Positions 44,212 through 53,918 of a stretch of 64,000 nucleotides of DNA are shown here, in pieces (position 1 is the first letter of the stretch; each line of letters begins with the position of its first letter). The stretch covers positions 3,596,001 to 3,660,000 of the forward strand of contig NZ_CP013187.1 of NCBI RefSeq assembly GCF_001444405.1. Direction: 5' to 3'. This stretch comes from Pseudoalteromonas phenolica. Lineage in GTDB: Bacteria > Pseudomonadota > Gammaproteobacteria > Enterobacterales > Alteromonadaceae. The position numbers were made by a program, and so were the translations under genes. The notes under the pieces were generated by a model. The model searched no databases. It was not told where the DNA came from and was given only the letters and a program-made list of their open reading frames with translations.

Positions 44212-45240
44212 TTGTTTGATTTAGTATGCGGTAGTAACATCATGTTTCATGATCCAATGGTAATAGCTCAAGAAAAAATGACTAAGGTCTGTATGTTCTT
44301 AGAGCAACATCACCTACCTCCCACGCCACTAAATTATCAGGTCGCTTACACTTACATCAGTAAGTCACACAACGAACTCAACCAAACTTTGGACTATGCC
44401 ATCAGGCAAGGCCATAACATCGATAGTATTTTTATCGAACAACTTTACTTTGAGCACTTAAACCGCAGCCATGAAATGGAAGCGAGTATGCTGAAAAATG
44501 TTGATGGTGTCGTGACCAACCTCGCTAATTCTGCACAGCAATCTCAGCGTAGTATTACCAACTTTGCAGAACAAGTAAGTATTTGTGTTAATAGTTTAGA
44601 CGAACACAATATTGCAAAAACGAAGCATGCTCTGACTCAACTTGCCAAACACACTGAAGTTATCCTTCAACAACATAAAAAGTTCAAAGAAACACTTCAG
44701 AAAACCCGTTTAATGCATCGCGAGGCTAGGCAACAACTTACCAAATTACGTAAAGAACAACTTATCGATGTTCAGACGGGGTTGTATAAGCGTCATTACT
44801 TAAATCAACAGGCGCAACTGTGGATCACGCAAGACAAACCTATGTGTGCCATTTCCATCCAAATTAATAATTTACATGAGTTTTCAGAAGACTTTGGTGA
44901 TTTAGTTAGTGAAGTCGTGCTAAACAGAGTGGCTAAGAAAATTCAAAAGTATGTCTTTGAGAGCGGCTTGCCTGGTCGTACTGCCAAAGATGAGTTTGTG
45001 GTATTAATGTCAGACATTGAACCAGACACTGCAAATATTATCGCAGAGAAGATCCGTGTTGGTGTAGAAAAACTCAAATTTGTCAGTTCAAAAAGCGATA
45101 AAAATTTACCAAAAGTCGATTTATCTTTTGGTATTGCAAAACGCAATGACGAAGAGAACTTTAACGCTTTAGCCCGTAAAGCCACTCACGCAGCACATAA
45201 AGCACACTCATTACAACAATCAGCCTTTATTGCGCTGTAA
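44212..45240 (+). CDS. Degenerate GGDEF-domain protein
   Basis: 342 residues if started at TTG 44212 (GGAGG 11 bases upstream); the alternative ATG at 44242 (MFHDPMVIAQEKM) gives a better-looking start but has no ribosome site. The N-terminal 180 residues are helical and coiled-coil-like (KEQLIDVQTGLYKRHYL precedes the GGDEF fold). The catalytic GGDEF motif is AKDEF, and the substrate-binding region (INNLHEFSEDFGD) is also degenerate, so diguanylate cyclase activity is unlikely; it may be a nucleotide-binding or protein-interaction module. Confidence 0.78.
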   Translation: MFDLVCGSNIMFHDPMVIAQEKMTKVCMFLEQHHLPPTPLNYQVAYTYISKSHNELNQTLDYAIRQGHNIDSIFIEQLYFEHLNRSHEMEASMLKNVDGVVTNLANSAQQSQRSITNFAEQVSICVNSLDEHNIAKTKHALTQLAKHTEVILQQHKKFKETLQKTRLMHREARQQLTKLRKEQLIDVQTGLYKRHYLNQQAQLWITQDKPMCAISIQINNLHEFSEDFGDLVSEVVLNRVAKKIQKYVFESGLPGRTAKDEFVVLMSDIEPDTANIIAEKIRVGVEKLKFVSSKSDKNLPKVDLSFGIAKRNDEENFNALARKATHAAHKAHSLQQSAFIAL

Positions 45241-45350
45241 CAAACAAAGTCTAAATTTCCCAAATTCATCTGTTATAAATTGCACCTCTTAGCCGCAATA
45301 AAGTACACTATGGCTTGAAAATTCAATGCCAAACAATTAGAGAAGCAAAG

Positions 45351-46106
45351 ATGAAAGAGTCGCAACACAACACCACTGATTTTGGTTACAAAACCGTCGA
45401 TCGCGAAGCAAAAGCCTCTATGGTTGCCGATGTATTCCATTCCGTTGCGGCCAAGTATGACATCATGAATGATCTTATGTCGTTTGGTATCCACCGCCTT
45501 TGGAAACGCCAAGCGATTGCTTGTGCTGGTGTTCGTAAAGGCCATCGCGTATTAGATCTTGCTGGCGGTACCGGTGACTTAACAGCAAAATTCAGCCAAC
45601 TCGTCGGTGACACCGGCCAAGTTATTTTAGGCGACATCAATGACTCTATGCTGAAAGTCGGCCGTGATAAATTGCGCGATTTAGGTTTAGTCAGCAATAT
45701 TGAATATGTACAAATGAATGCTGAGGCGTTGCCATTCCCTGATAACAGTGTCGATGTGATTACTATTGCATTTGGCTTACGTAACGTCACAGACAAAGAC
45801 GCTGCTCTACGCTCTATGTATCGCATTCTTAAGCCGGGCGGCCGTTTACTGGTATTAGAGTTTTCAAAAACAGACAATGAAGCGCTATCAAAGCTTTATG
45901 ATTTTTATTCTTTCAATATTTTGCCGAACATGGGCAAATTGGTTGCGAATGACAGTGAATCTTACCGCTACCTTGCTGAGTCCATCCGCATGCATCCAGA
46001 TCAAGAAACACTTAAAGGCATGATGGAAAACGCGGGCTTCGAACAAACAACATATCAAAATATGACAGGCGGCATCGTCGCATTACACCGAGGCTTTAAG
46101 TACTAG
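45351..46106 (+). CDS. ubiE: Demethylmenaquinone/2-methoxy-6-polyprenyl-benzoquinol methyltransferase
   Basis: 251 residues from the ATG at 45351, which matches the E. coli length; the open frame starts earlier at a TTG but lacks support. AdoMet-dependent C-methylation in ubiquinone (and menaquinone) synthesis. Motifs: VLDLAGGTGDLTAKF (motif I), GDINDSMLKVGRDKL, VITIAFGLRNVTDKDAALR and LEFSK. First gene of the ubiE-ubiJ-ubiB-tat run. Confidence 0.97.
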   Translation: MKESQHNTTDFGYKTVDREAKASMVADVFHSVAAKYDIMNDLMSFGIHRLWKRQAIACAGVRKGHRVLDLAGGTGDLTAKFSQLVGDTGQVILGDINDSMLKVGRDKLRDLGLVSNIEYVQMNAEALPFPDNSVDVITIAFGLRNVTDKDAALRSMYRILKPGGRLLVLEFSKTDNEALSKLYDFYSFNILPNMGKLVANDSESYRYLAESIRMHPDQETLKGMMENAGFEQTTYQNMTGGIVALHRGFKY

Positions 46107-46114
46107 GATCGACT

Positions 46115-46717
46115 ATGTTGACGACGCTAGCCTGCGCAGCCATTGAAAATGCGCTCAATCTGCTTTTAGATAAAGAGCCTAGCTTAAAGCTAGCGCTTGA
46201 TCAGGTTAAGCATAAAACTTTGGCCGTTGAGATTAGGGACTGGAATACAACTTATGCACTCACTTTCACTGGCAGACAGTTTATGCTGTTCAACAACTAC
46301 CAAGAGCAAGCAGAGTGTAAGATCAGCGCACATTTAGAGACTCTACCAGAGCTCAAAGATCCCAGTGTCATGACACAACTTATTCGTCAGGACAAACTGG
46401 ACTTAGAAGGTGACTTGCATTTAGCACAAGCCTATAGCGGCGCTTTTGCCAAATTAGACATTGATTGGGCTGAACACCTATCTGCTTACATCGGTGATGC
46501 TCCAGCACAACTCATCGTCGAAAAAGGTCAACAAACCAAAGCGTGTTTAAGCCACAGTGCCACAACCTTTGCCGGCACTTTCACGCAACTTATGCAAGAT
46601 GAACTGAAAGTTGCGATTCATCCATTAGAATTGCAACAGTTTAAACAACATACACGCGCTATAAAACAACATGCAGCGCAACTCGAACAACGTATTGAAC
46701 AACTTTTAAATCGCTAA
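46115..46717 (+). CDS. ubiJ: Ubiquinone biosynthesis accessory factor UbiJ (SCP2 domain)
   Basis: 200 residues with an N-terminal SCP2-like lipid-binding domain (CAAIENALNLLLDKEP ... DLEGDLHLAQAYSGAFAKLDIDWAEHLSAYIGD) and a C-terminal coiled coil (RAIKQHAAQLEQRIEQLLNR). UbiJ helps organise the soluble Ubi complex. It lies 8 bases after ubiE and 10 before ubiB, the usual order. Confidence 0.92.
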   Translation: MLTTLACAAIENALNLLLDKEPSLKLALDQVKHKTLAVEIRDWNTTYALTFTGRQFMLFNNYQEQAECKISAHLETLPELKDPSVMTQLIRQDKLDLEGDLHLAQAYSGAFAKLDIDWAEHLSAYIGDAPAQLIVEKGQQTKACLSHSATTFAGTFTQLMQDELKVAIHPLELQQFKQHTRAIKQHAAQLEQRIEQLLNR

Positions 46718-46727
46718 GGGAGCTATT

Positions 46728-48329
46728 TTGTCTGCATCGCGTTTGTATCATATTACAAAAACCCTTCTGCAATACGGCCTTGATGACCTCATACCGAAAG
46801 ACAAATTCCCTTGGCTTGCCAAAGTCGCTAGAAACAGTTTATTTTGGTTACAAAATCAACATAAAGACAAACCTCTAGGGTACCGTCTTCGCCTTGCTTT
46901 GCAATCACTTGGGCCTGTGTGGATCAAGTTCGGGCAAATGCTGTCTACCCGTCGCGACTTGCTGCCTGATGATATCGCCCGTGAGCTTGCCCTACTGCAA
47001 GACAAAGTGGAGCCATTTGAAGGTAATAAGGCACAAGAGCTCATTGAGCAAGCGCTAGAGATTAATAGCATCGATGAACTTTTTGCTAACTTTGAGCAAA
47101 CCCCGCTGGCGTCTGCGTCTATTGCCCAAGTACACACCGCAACCCTAGAACTTGAATCTGGCACTCAGGACGTTGTCATTAAAGTCATTCGCCCTGATAT
47201 CGAAAAGCAAATTCATGCCGATTTATCTTTAATGGGGCAAGTTGCAAAAGTCATCGTTAAGTTTATCGGTGAATCACGCCGTCTTCGTCCTGTCGAAGTC
47301 GTAAAAGAATACAAGAAAACCTTATTAGATGAACTCGACCTGCAACGTGAAGGGGCAAATGCCCTTCAACTAAGACGTAACTTCTTAGAGTCTGATGCGT
47401 TATATATTCCTGAAGTGTTTAGTGACTATTCGCGCAAGAATATTCTGGTAATGGAGCGTATTTACGGTATTCCGGTATCAGATATTGATGCCCTTGAAGC
47501 ACAAGATACCAATCTTAAGTTACTCGCTGAACGTGGCGTTGAAGTTTTCTTTACTCAAGTCTTCAGAGACAGCTTTTTCCATGCTGATATGCACCCTGGC
47601 AATATCTTTGTCTCGCGTGAACACCCTGATAACCCGAAATATATAGGTATCGATTGTGGTATTGTTGGTACGCTAAATAAAGAAGATAAACGCTATCTTG
47701 CAGAAAACTTTATTGCCTTCTTTAATCGCGACTATCGCCAAGTCGCACAGCTTCACGTTGATTCTGGCTGGGTACCTGCCGATACCTGTGTTGAAGAATT
47801 TGAATTTGCTATTCGTACTGTTTGCGAACCCATTTTCAACAAACCCCTTGCTGAGATTTCATTTGGTCATGTGTTAGTTAACCTATTTAACACGGCACGC
47901 CGTTTTAATATGGAAGTACAGCCACAGCTGGTATTGCTTCAAAAAACCTTGCTCTATGTCGAAGGGTTAGGTCGACAGCTCTATCCGCAGCTCGACCTGT
48001 GGCAAACGGCGAAACCTTTCTTAGAAAACTGGGTCAAACAACAAGTGGGTCCTGTCTCAGTACTGAAACAAATGTATGCTAACTTACCATTTTGGGCAGA
48101 AAAGATGCCTGAACTACCAGATTTAATCTATCAAAATCTGAAACAACAAAAGCAGCATACCGTGCAGCCTGTAACCAGCTCACAGAAGCCTATTTTATTA
48201 GGTATGTTAGCCTCGAGCTTGCTGATTGTGTCTGGCTTAAGCTTTTTGGCAGAACAAACAACCCTGAGCGCGATTAGTTTTAGCGCATCAATTACAGCAT
48301 TTCTCGCTGCATGGCGTAAAACAGGGTGA
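46728..48329 (+). CDS. ubiB: UbiB, ABC1/ADCK-type kinase-like protein of ubiquinone synthesis
   Basis: 533 residues, TTG start with AAGGGAG well placed (5 bases). The kinase-like fold carries the invariant KxGQ motif (IKFGQMLSTR), the A-rich loop (ASIAQVHTA), HADMHPGNIF and DCGIVG. C-terminal membrane anchor (ILLGMLASSLLIVSGLSFL and a second segment). Needed for ubiquinone production under aerobic conditions; its ATPase role is established in the family. Confidence 0.96.
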   Translation: MSASRLYHITKTLLQYGLDDLIPKDKFPWLAKVARNSLFWLQNQHKDKPLGYRLRLALQSLGPVWIKFGQMLSTRRDLLPDDIARELALLQDKVEPFEGNKAQELIEQALEINSIDELFANFEQTPLASASIAQVHTATLELESGTQDVVIKVIRPDIEKQIHADLSLMGQVAKVIVKFIGESRRLRPVEVVKEYKKTLLDELDLQREGANALQLRRNFLESDALYIPEVFSDYSRKNILVMERIYGIPVSDIDALEAQDTNLKLLAERGVEVFFTQVFRDSFFHADMHPGNIFVSREHPDNPKYIGIDCGIVGTLNKEDKRYLAENFIAFFNRDYRQVAQLHVDSGWVPADTCVEEFEFAIRTVCEPIFNKPLAEISFGHVLVNLFNTARRFNMEVQPQLVLLQKTLLYVEGLGRQLYPQLDLWQTAKPFLENWVKQQVGPVSVLKQMYANLPFWAEKMPELPDLIYQNLKQQKQHTVQPVTSSQKPILLGMLASSLLIVSGLSFLAEQTTLSAISFSASITAFLAAWRKTG

Positions 48330-48386
48330 TATTTTGCTCACTGAGCGTATAATCAATTTTTATTTAATCTTTCATATGGAGTCATT

Positions 48387-48617
48387 ATGGGTGTAGGTGG
48401 AATTAGTATTTGGCAACTTTTGATTGTTTTAGCAATCATTGTGCTTTTATTTGGTACTAAAAAACTACGCGGCATTGGTGGCGATTTAGGTAATGCAGTT
48501 AAAGGCTTCAAAAAAGCTGTTGCTGATGAAGATCAAACTAGCAAACCAGAACAACTCAAAGACAACAGCCAACAGCAAACCCAAACAGCTGAAGAAAAGC
48601 AAAAAGATAAGGTTTAA
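48387..48617 (+). CDS. tatA: Twin-arginine translocase TatA
   Basis: 76 residues: N-terminal membrane helix (GGISIWQLLIVLAIIVLLFG) followed by the amphipathic helix TKKLRGIGGDLGNAVKGFKKAV and a charged tail. TatA oligomers form the transient pore for folded proteins. GGAG TCATT ATG supports the start. Begins tatABC, 57 bases after ubiB. Confidence 0.96.
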   Translation: MGVGGISIWQLLIVLAIIVLLFGTKKLRGIGGDLGNAVKGFKKAVADEDQTSKPEQLKDNSQQQTQTAEEKQKDKV

Positions 48618-48622
48618 CCCTT

Positions 48623-48955
48623 ATGGGTATGTGGGAATTAGTGGTCGTCTTGATTGTCGGCCTTGTTGTGCTGGGGCCTGAGCGCTTACCTGTGGCAATT
48701 CGCACAGTTAGTCGATGGATTAAAAGTATTAAGTCCGTGGCAAATTCTGTTAAGGCCGAAGTAAATGAAGAGCTGCGAATTCATGAGTTACATAGTAACT
48801 TGAGAAAGGCCGAGCAACAAAATATGGAAGACTTAGCACCTGCGCTCAAAGAGTCCGTAGAAGAGCTTAAAAAAGCCGCTGAGTCTGTTCAACACAGCTA
48901 TAAACAACCCGTTCAACAGTCTCAGGTTGAGCAGAAAAACAATAATCAGAAATAA
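48623..48955 (+). CDS. tatB: Twin-arginine translocase TatB
   Basis: 110 residues: MGMWELVVVLIVGLVVLGPERLPVAIRTV holds the membrane helix with the conserved Glu and the GPERLP hinge of TatB. A polar amphipathic helix and a Gln-rich tail follow. TatB with TatC binds twin-arginine signals. Five bases after tatA. Confidence 0.96.
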   Translation: MGMWELVVVLIVGLVVLGPERLPVAIRTVSRWIKSIKSVANSVKAEVNEELRIHELHSNLRKAEQQNMEDLAPALKESVEELKKAAESVQHSYKQPVQQSQVEQKNNNQK

Positions 48956-48967
48956 CGAGCATCCACT

Positions 48968-49714
48968 ATGTCCGAATCGCTTCAAAGCGGGTTTATTGGC
49001 CATTTAATTGAATTGCGTAATCGCTTAATGAAAGCGCTACTCAGCATTTTATTGATTTTTATTGCCTTAGTTTACTTTGCTAACGACATTTATGCCTTTG
49101 TCGCAGCTCCCCTAGTAAATAGCTTGCCTGAAAACAGCACCATGATTGCAACAGATGTAACGGCACCATTTTTTGCTCCATTTAAGTTAACCCTATTTAT
49201 ATCGTTATTTGCAGCTATTCCATTCATCTTGCATCAGGTGTGGAGTTTTATTGCTCCTGGGCTTTATCAACATGAGAAACGCATGCTGGTCCCTATATTG
49301 GTATCGAGTATTGTGCTGTTCTATTCTGGTATTGCATTTTGTTATTTCGTTGTCATGCCAATCATTCTGGGCTTCTTTACCAGTGTTGGTCCTGAGATGA
49401 TGACGCTATCTCCTGATATCAGCAGCTATTTAAGTTTTATCTTAAAATTATTTTTTGCCTTTGGTGTCGCTTTTGAGATCCCGGTTGCCATTATGCTGTT
49501 ATGCTGGAGCGGTGCAACGACGACACAGAGCTTGCGAGAGAAACGTCCGTATATTGTGGTTGGGGCTTTTGTTATTGCGATGTTTTTAACCCCCCCAGAT
49601 GTTCTATCACAAACTTTACTCGCATTACCTATGCTATTGTTATTCGAACTAGGTCTTGTATTAGCCGCTTTTTATACAAAAAAAACAACTGAACAACAGG
49701 AAGAAGAGCTATGA
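48968..49714 (+). CDS. tatC: Twin-arginine translocase TatC
   Basis: 248 residues with six membrane helices and the N-terminal signal-recognition loop HLIELRNRLMKALL; FFAPFKLTLFISLFAAIPFILHQVWSFIAPGLYQHEKR is characteristic. TatC recognises the twin-arginine motif. Its stop overlaps the next gene's start by 4 bases. Confidence 0.97.
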   Translation: MSESLQSGFIGHLIELRNRLMKALLSILLIFIALVYFANDIYAFVAAPLVNSLPENSTMIATDVTAPFFAPFKLTLFISLFAAIPFILHQVWSFIAPGLYQHEKRMLVPILVSSIVLFYSGIAFCYFVVMPIILGFFTSVGPEMMTLSPDISSYLSFILKLFFAFGVAFEIPVAIMLLCWSGATTTQSLREKRPYIVVGAFVIAMFLTPPDVLSQTLLALPMLLLFELGLVLAAFYTKKTTEQQEEEL

Positions 49715-50205
49715 AAAACATACTAATTACAACGCTTCTGTTACTCTCTGCGTCGAGTTATGCCTCTCAGATTAATGTGCAAGCCCTAGAGGCCTGCAGC
49801 CTAGTAGAAAACGACTTAAAGCGCTTGATGTGTTATGACAAAGTTATCGCCGGCAAAAAAATTTCTCAATCAGTAATGAAAGCTGAAGAGAATAAACCCG
49901 TTAAAGCACAGAAGGTGACTAAAAAACCTCAGAGTAAAGCCAATGAATTTGGGCTAGAGAAAAGCAAACAAGCCGCGGCTAAGAAGCTAGATGAGATACG
50001 CTCTACGGTTGTAAAAATAACAAAGAACCCGAGAGGACAACGTACTTTCACTTTGAGTAATGACCAATTATGGAAACAAAAAGATGCAGACCGCTTTACT
50101 GCTAAAGAAGGTGATGAAGTCATTATCATACGTGGTGTTTTTGATTCTTTCAGAATGAAAAAAGCAGGTACTAACCGTCTCATACAAGTTAAACGTGTCC
50201 AGTAA
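49711..50205 (+). CDS. Secreted unknown protein between tatC and tatD
   Basis: 164 residues with a signal peptide (ITTLLLLSASSYASQI), a short cysteine pair (ACSLVENDLKRLMCYD), a Lys-rich linker and a C-terminal beta domain (GQRTFTLSNDQLWKQ ... FDSFRMKKAGTNRLIQVKRVQ). No family recognised with confidence. It overlaps tatC by 4 bases (ATGA) and tatD by 1 (TAATG), so it is translated with them. Position suggests an envelope role linked to export; this is inference. Confidence 0.75.
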   Translation: MKNILITTLLLLSASSYASQINVQALEACSLVENDLKRLMCYDKVIAGKKISQSVMKAEENKPVKAQKVTKKPQSKANEFGLEKSKQAAAKKLDEIRSTVVKITKNPRGQRTFTLSNDQLWKQKDADRFTAKEGDEVIIIRGVFDSFRMKKAGTNRLIQVKRVQ

Positions 50206-50993
50206 TGCATAACCTTCTCATCGATGCGGGTGTCAATTTAACCAGCAGTCAGTTTGATAAAGACAGAACAGACATACTTGCTCGTGCTGAAGCTGCTGGT
50301 GTAGATAATATGCTCCTCATTGGTTGCTGTCTTCAATCTAGCCAAGAAAGCCTATCACTTGCTAAAAAGCACGGTTATGTAAGCACTGCAGGAATACACC
50401 CTCATGATGCTAAAGACGCGCCTACTGATTTTGTCTCGCAACTTCGTGCCTTGGCCGAACATAAAAAAGTGGTCGCAATTGGTGAGTGTGGTCTTGATTT
50501 TAATCGTGATTTTTCTCCTCGAGATAGCCAAAATGCAATTTTAGAACAGCATTTACTGCTAGCCCAGCAACTTGATATGCCTGTATACCTTCACGAAAGA
50601 GATGCCTTTGATAGTATGCGTGTGCAGTTAGAGCACACTCCAGTTAAAGGCGTGCTTCATTGCTTTACTGGGACACAGGACGCACTCGAGTACTATCTAG
50701 ACTATGGCTTAATGATTGGCATTACTGGCTGGTTGTGCGATGAGCGCCGTGGTGAGCAGTTGCAAAAATTATTACCTCTGATCCCAGATGATAGATTATT
50801 ACTTGAAACCGACGCACCTTACCTTTTGCCACGTAGTTTAAAGCCTAAGCCAAAATCTCGTCGTAACGAACCTGCTTTTTTGCAAGAAGTTGCGAAAGTA
50901 GCTGCTGAGCTTAGGAGTCAAACAATCGAACATATTTCAGAGATCACACGCAATAACTTCAACCGTCTATTTTTGTCTGATATGGGGGAGTAG
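50205..50993 (+). CDS. tatD: TatD family metal-dependent DNase
   Basis: 262 residues of the amidohydrolase-like TatD fold: IDAGVNL, the GIHPHD motif, ECGLDFNRDF, HCFTGT and LETDAPYLLPR hold the metal ligands. TatD is a cytoplasmic exonuclease implicated in DNA repair; despite the name it is not needed for Tat export. Overlaps the upstream gene by one base and is followed by the cyclase gene after one base. Confidence 0.94.
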   Translation: MHNLLIDAGVNLTSSQFDKDRTDILARAEAAGVDNMLLIGCCLQSSQESLSLAKKHGYVSTAGIHPHDAKDAPTDFVSQLRALAEHKKVVAIGECGLDFNRDFSPRDSQNAILEQHLLLAQQLDMPVYLHERDAFDSMRVQLEHTPVKGVLHCFTGTQDALEYYLDYGLMIGITGWLCDERRGEQLQKLLPLIPDDRLLLETDAPYLLPRSLKPKPKSRRNEPAFLQEVAKVAAELRSQTIEHISEITRNNFNRLFLSDMGE

Positions 50994-50994
50994 T

Positions 50995-52830
50995 ATGCGT
51001 ATCTTGCTGTCATTTTTATTACTTTTTATCTCTTTTTTGACTTCGGCATTTGAGATAGGCAATGACTTTCGTTTTCAAAAGCAATTGCCATATGCCTACA
51101 CTCTTGATGACAGTAAAAATCTAAAACAACTTATCGAAAAAAATGTTAACTGGGTGACTGAAACAAGTGAGCCACTTAACTTAGGTAAAGTACAAAACCC
51201 TCTTTGGCTTAAAATCTCGCTTAAGAACCTTTCCGCCAGTGATGTCGACTTATTACTAAGCATTGATAATATCTTACTTGATAAAGTCACCGCTTATATT
51301 GCCGCTCAAGATGATCCAATTATTACGCTTGCCTTAGGCGATGCACTGCCTCTTGTTAAAAGGCCCATCAAGCATGAAGCACAACTTGTGCCTGTTAAAT
51401 TACTTGCCCAGCAACATGTAGCCTTATACTTGAATATTGAACATTCTGGCGCAATTAATGTACCGCTCAGTCTTTGGCATCCAATCGAATACATCAAGTA
51501 TAAAAGTAAATTTAACCTAATTTATGGCATTTTTGCCGGCTTTATTATCGCTTTAGCTCTTATGCATTTAGTATTGTTTTCTTTTACTAAAAAGCCTTAT
51601 TTTCTTTATGCTACCGCATTTACCGTTTTGATTTGGTTACTCAACACTCATCTATATGGCTTTAGCTATCGCTACTTATATGGCAATTGGCAGTGGCTTC
51701 AACAATACGCACAACCTTTATTGATTTTATTATCGAGCTGCACCCTATTACCTTTGCTTAAGCCTTATATTAAGGGTAAAAGGTTATTTACACTGCTCTC
51801 TGTACCAAAGCGTTACGCTTGTGCTGCTATTGGCTCACTTTCGCTTGTTCTTAGCTTACTACCCATTGATATATCATTAGCATCAAGTTATGTCCTCGGT
51901 TTTGCCATTATCATGGCGCTACTGACTGTGTTTATAAGCCAATGGCAGTTCAATAAGCAACAAACGATGTATTTTATTGCGATATGTGTCTTCATGTTAT
52001 TTGCATTAGTGCATCAAGTGAGTTTTGAATTAGGTTATCTATCTGGACCACAGCTAAGTACACCCGTCAGTTACTTTTGCTATTTTATCGTCAGTTTAAT
52101 TCTCAGTTTTGCCTTAGTAAGGCAGTTTATCTCAGAGCGAGACCTTGAAGTTGAGGCGCAGCAAGCAAAATTAGCGCATAGTCAGGCGCAGGATGTGTTA
52201 CTTAATGAAAAGCTTAAATTACAAGAACAAACACAAGCTGACTTAGAGGCACTTGTAGACGAGCGCACTTTTGAATTACAGGTCACTTTGCGTGAGCTTG
52301 AAGATAAAAACCGTGAGCTTGAAAAAATCAATATTGAAGATCCACTCACTAAAATTAAAAACCGTCGTTATTTCGATAAACGCCTCCAAATGGAAGTAAG
52401 GCGCTCAAGGCGAGAACAAAGCACTCTCAGTGTTGTTATGTTAGACATCGACCACTTTAAAAACATCAATGATACCTATGGCCATTTGAGTGGTGATAAG
52501 GCCATTTGTGCTGTTGCGGATATCATAAAGTCTCACTTACAGCGCCCTTCTGATGAAGTATTCCGCTATGGCGGCGAAGAGTTTGTGATGTTACTACCAA
52601 ATACTGAATTAGAAGGTGCGCAACAAATTGCAGAGCAAATACGTGTTGCCGTAAATAGTTTCCAATTAAAACTCGATAAAGATACCGTCAACTTGACGCT
52701 TAGTGCAGGCGTTCATAGCGCCATTGCTATCGATCCAAAGTCACCTCATATTTATACAGATCTTGCTGATAGAGCGCTCTATGAAGCAAAACAGCAAGGC
52801 CGCAATCAAGTTAAAATCTATCAGCCTTAG
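50995..52830 (+). CDS. Membrane diguanylate cyclase with 7TM-DISM sensor
   Basis: 611 residues. Signal peptide, periplasmic DISMED2-type domain (about 25-170), seven membrane helices (about 175-380), a coiled coil (residues ~380-450) and a GGDEF domain. Active-site motif RYGGEEFVMLLPN is intact, and RPSD five residues before it is a proper I-site for product inhibition by c-di-GMP. Expected to make c-di-GMP on an extracellular carbohydrate-type or other ligand signal. It shares its operon with tatD and hemB: GGGGGAG sits before its ATG. Confidence 0.92.
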   Translation: MRILLSFLLLFISFLTSAFEIGNDFRFQKQLPYAYTLDDSKNLKQLIEKNVNWVTETSEPLNLGKVQNPLWLKISLKNLSASDVDLLLSIDNILLDKVTAYIAAQDDPIITLALGDALPLVKRPIKHEAQLVPVKLLAQQHVALYLNIEHSGAINVPLSLWHPIEYIKYKSKFNLIYGIFAGFIIALALMHLVLFSFTKKPYFLYATAFTVLIWLLNTHLYGFSYRYLYGNWQWLQQYAQPLLILLSSCTLLPLLKPYIKGKRLFTLLSVPKRYACAAIGSLSLVLSLLPIDISLASSYVLGFAIIMALLTVFISQWQFNKQQTMYFIAICVFMLFALVHQVSFELGYLSGPQLSTPVSYFCYFIVSLILSFALVRQFISERDLEVEAQQAKLAHSQAQDVLLNEKLKLQEQTQADLEALVDERTFELQVTLRELEDKNRELEKINIEDPLTKIKNRRYFDKRLQMEVRRSRREQSTLSVVMLDIDHFKNINDTYGHLSGDKAICAVADIIKSHLQRPSDEVFRYGGEEFVMLLPNTELEGAQQIAEQIRVAVNSFQLKLDKDTVNLTLSAGVHSAIAIDPKSPHIYTDLADRALYEAKQQGRNQVKIYQP

Positions 52831-52839
52831 GAGAATAGA

Positions 52840-53850
52840 ATGGCTCAATCAGGATTAGATTTATTTCCTTATACTCGTATGCGTCGCATGCGCCGTGATG
52901 ACTTCTCTCGTCGTCTGATGAGTGAAAACCAATTAACCGTGAATGACCTGATTTATCCAGTATTTGTGCTTGAAGGTAAAAACCGTCGCGAAGCCATTGA
53001 ATCTATGCCTGGCATCGAAAGACTGTCTATTGATTTGTTAGTAGAGGAAGCGAAAGAGCTCGTTGAATTGGGCGTACCTGCAATCGCGATTTTTCCCGTA
53101 ACGCCTGCAGATAAAAAATCTCTCCATGCTGAAGAGGCTTATAACCCAGAAGGGTTAGCTCAGCGAACAGTTCGCGCTTTAAAAGCTGCGTGCCCGTCGC
53201 TTGGCGTAATCACTGATGTTGCCCTTGACCCGTTTACGACGCATGGTCAAGACGGCATTATTGATGAAACGGGCTATGTGATGAATGACATCACGACCGA
53301 GATCTTAGTAAAACAAGCGATATCACATGCAGAAGCCGGAGCTGATGTTGTTGCACCTTCTGATATGATGGATGGCCGCATTGGAGCAATTCGTGAAGCA
53401 CTTGAAGCCGAAGGTCACATACATACACGTATTATGGCTTATTCTGCGAAGTACGCTTCTAGCTACTATGGTCCGTTCCGTGATGCGGTAGGCTCTGCAG
53501 GTAACTTAAAAGGTGCTGATAAAAAGAACTACCAAATGGACCCTGCTAACTCAGACGAAGCGATCCGTGAAGTCGCTTTAGACCTGCAAGAAGGTGCAGA
53601 CATGGTGATGGTTAAGCCTGGTATGCCTTACTTAGATGTAGTTCGTCGCGTTAAAGACGAATTTGGTGTACCAACTTTCGCTTATCAAGTAAGTGGCGAG
53701 TATGCTATGCATAAAGCAGCCATTGATAATGGCTGGCTTGCTGAAAAGCCATGCATCATGGAATCACTATTAGCATTCAAGCGTGCTGGTGCTGATGGCA
53801 TCCTAACTTACTTTGCTAAACAAGCCGCTGTTTGGTTAAAAGAAACGTAA
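52840..53850 (+). CDS. hemB: Porphobilinogen synthase (delta-aminolevulinate dehydratase), Mg-type
   Basis: 336 residues. Joins two ALA molecules to porphobilinogen for haem. The catalytic lysines lie in YSAKYASSYYGPF and VMVKPGMPYLD. The metal loop reads TDVALDPFTTHGQDG, the aspartate-rich version of the Pseudomonas-type magnesium enzyme, not the cysteine-rich zinc form. AGGAGAATAGA precedes the start; end of the ubi-tat run. Confidence 0.96.
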   Translation: MAQSGLDLFPYTRMRRMRRDDFSRRLMSENQLTVNDLIYPVFVLEGKNRREAIESMPGIERLSIDLLVEEAKELVELGVPAIAIFPVTPADKKSLHAEEAYNPEGLAQRTVRALKAACPSLGVITDVALDPFTTHGQDGIIDETGYVMNDITTEILVKQAISHAEAGADVVAPSDMMDGRIGAIREALEAEGHIHTRIMAYSAKYASSYYGPFRDAVGSAGNLKGADKKNYQMDPANSDEAIREVALDLQEGADMVMVKPGMPYLDVVRRVKDEFGVPTFAYQVSGEYAMHKAAIDNGWLAEKPCIMESLLAFKRAGADGILTYFAKQAAVWLKET

Positions 53851-53918
53851 AATACAACATCTGATAAAGAGTGAACACATAGAGTTTTCGCTCTTTATTT
53901 AGCCGGCATATTAACATT

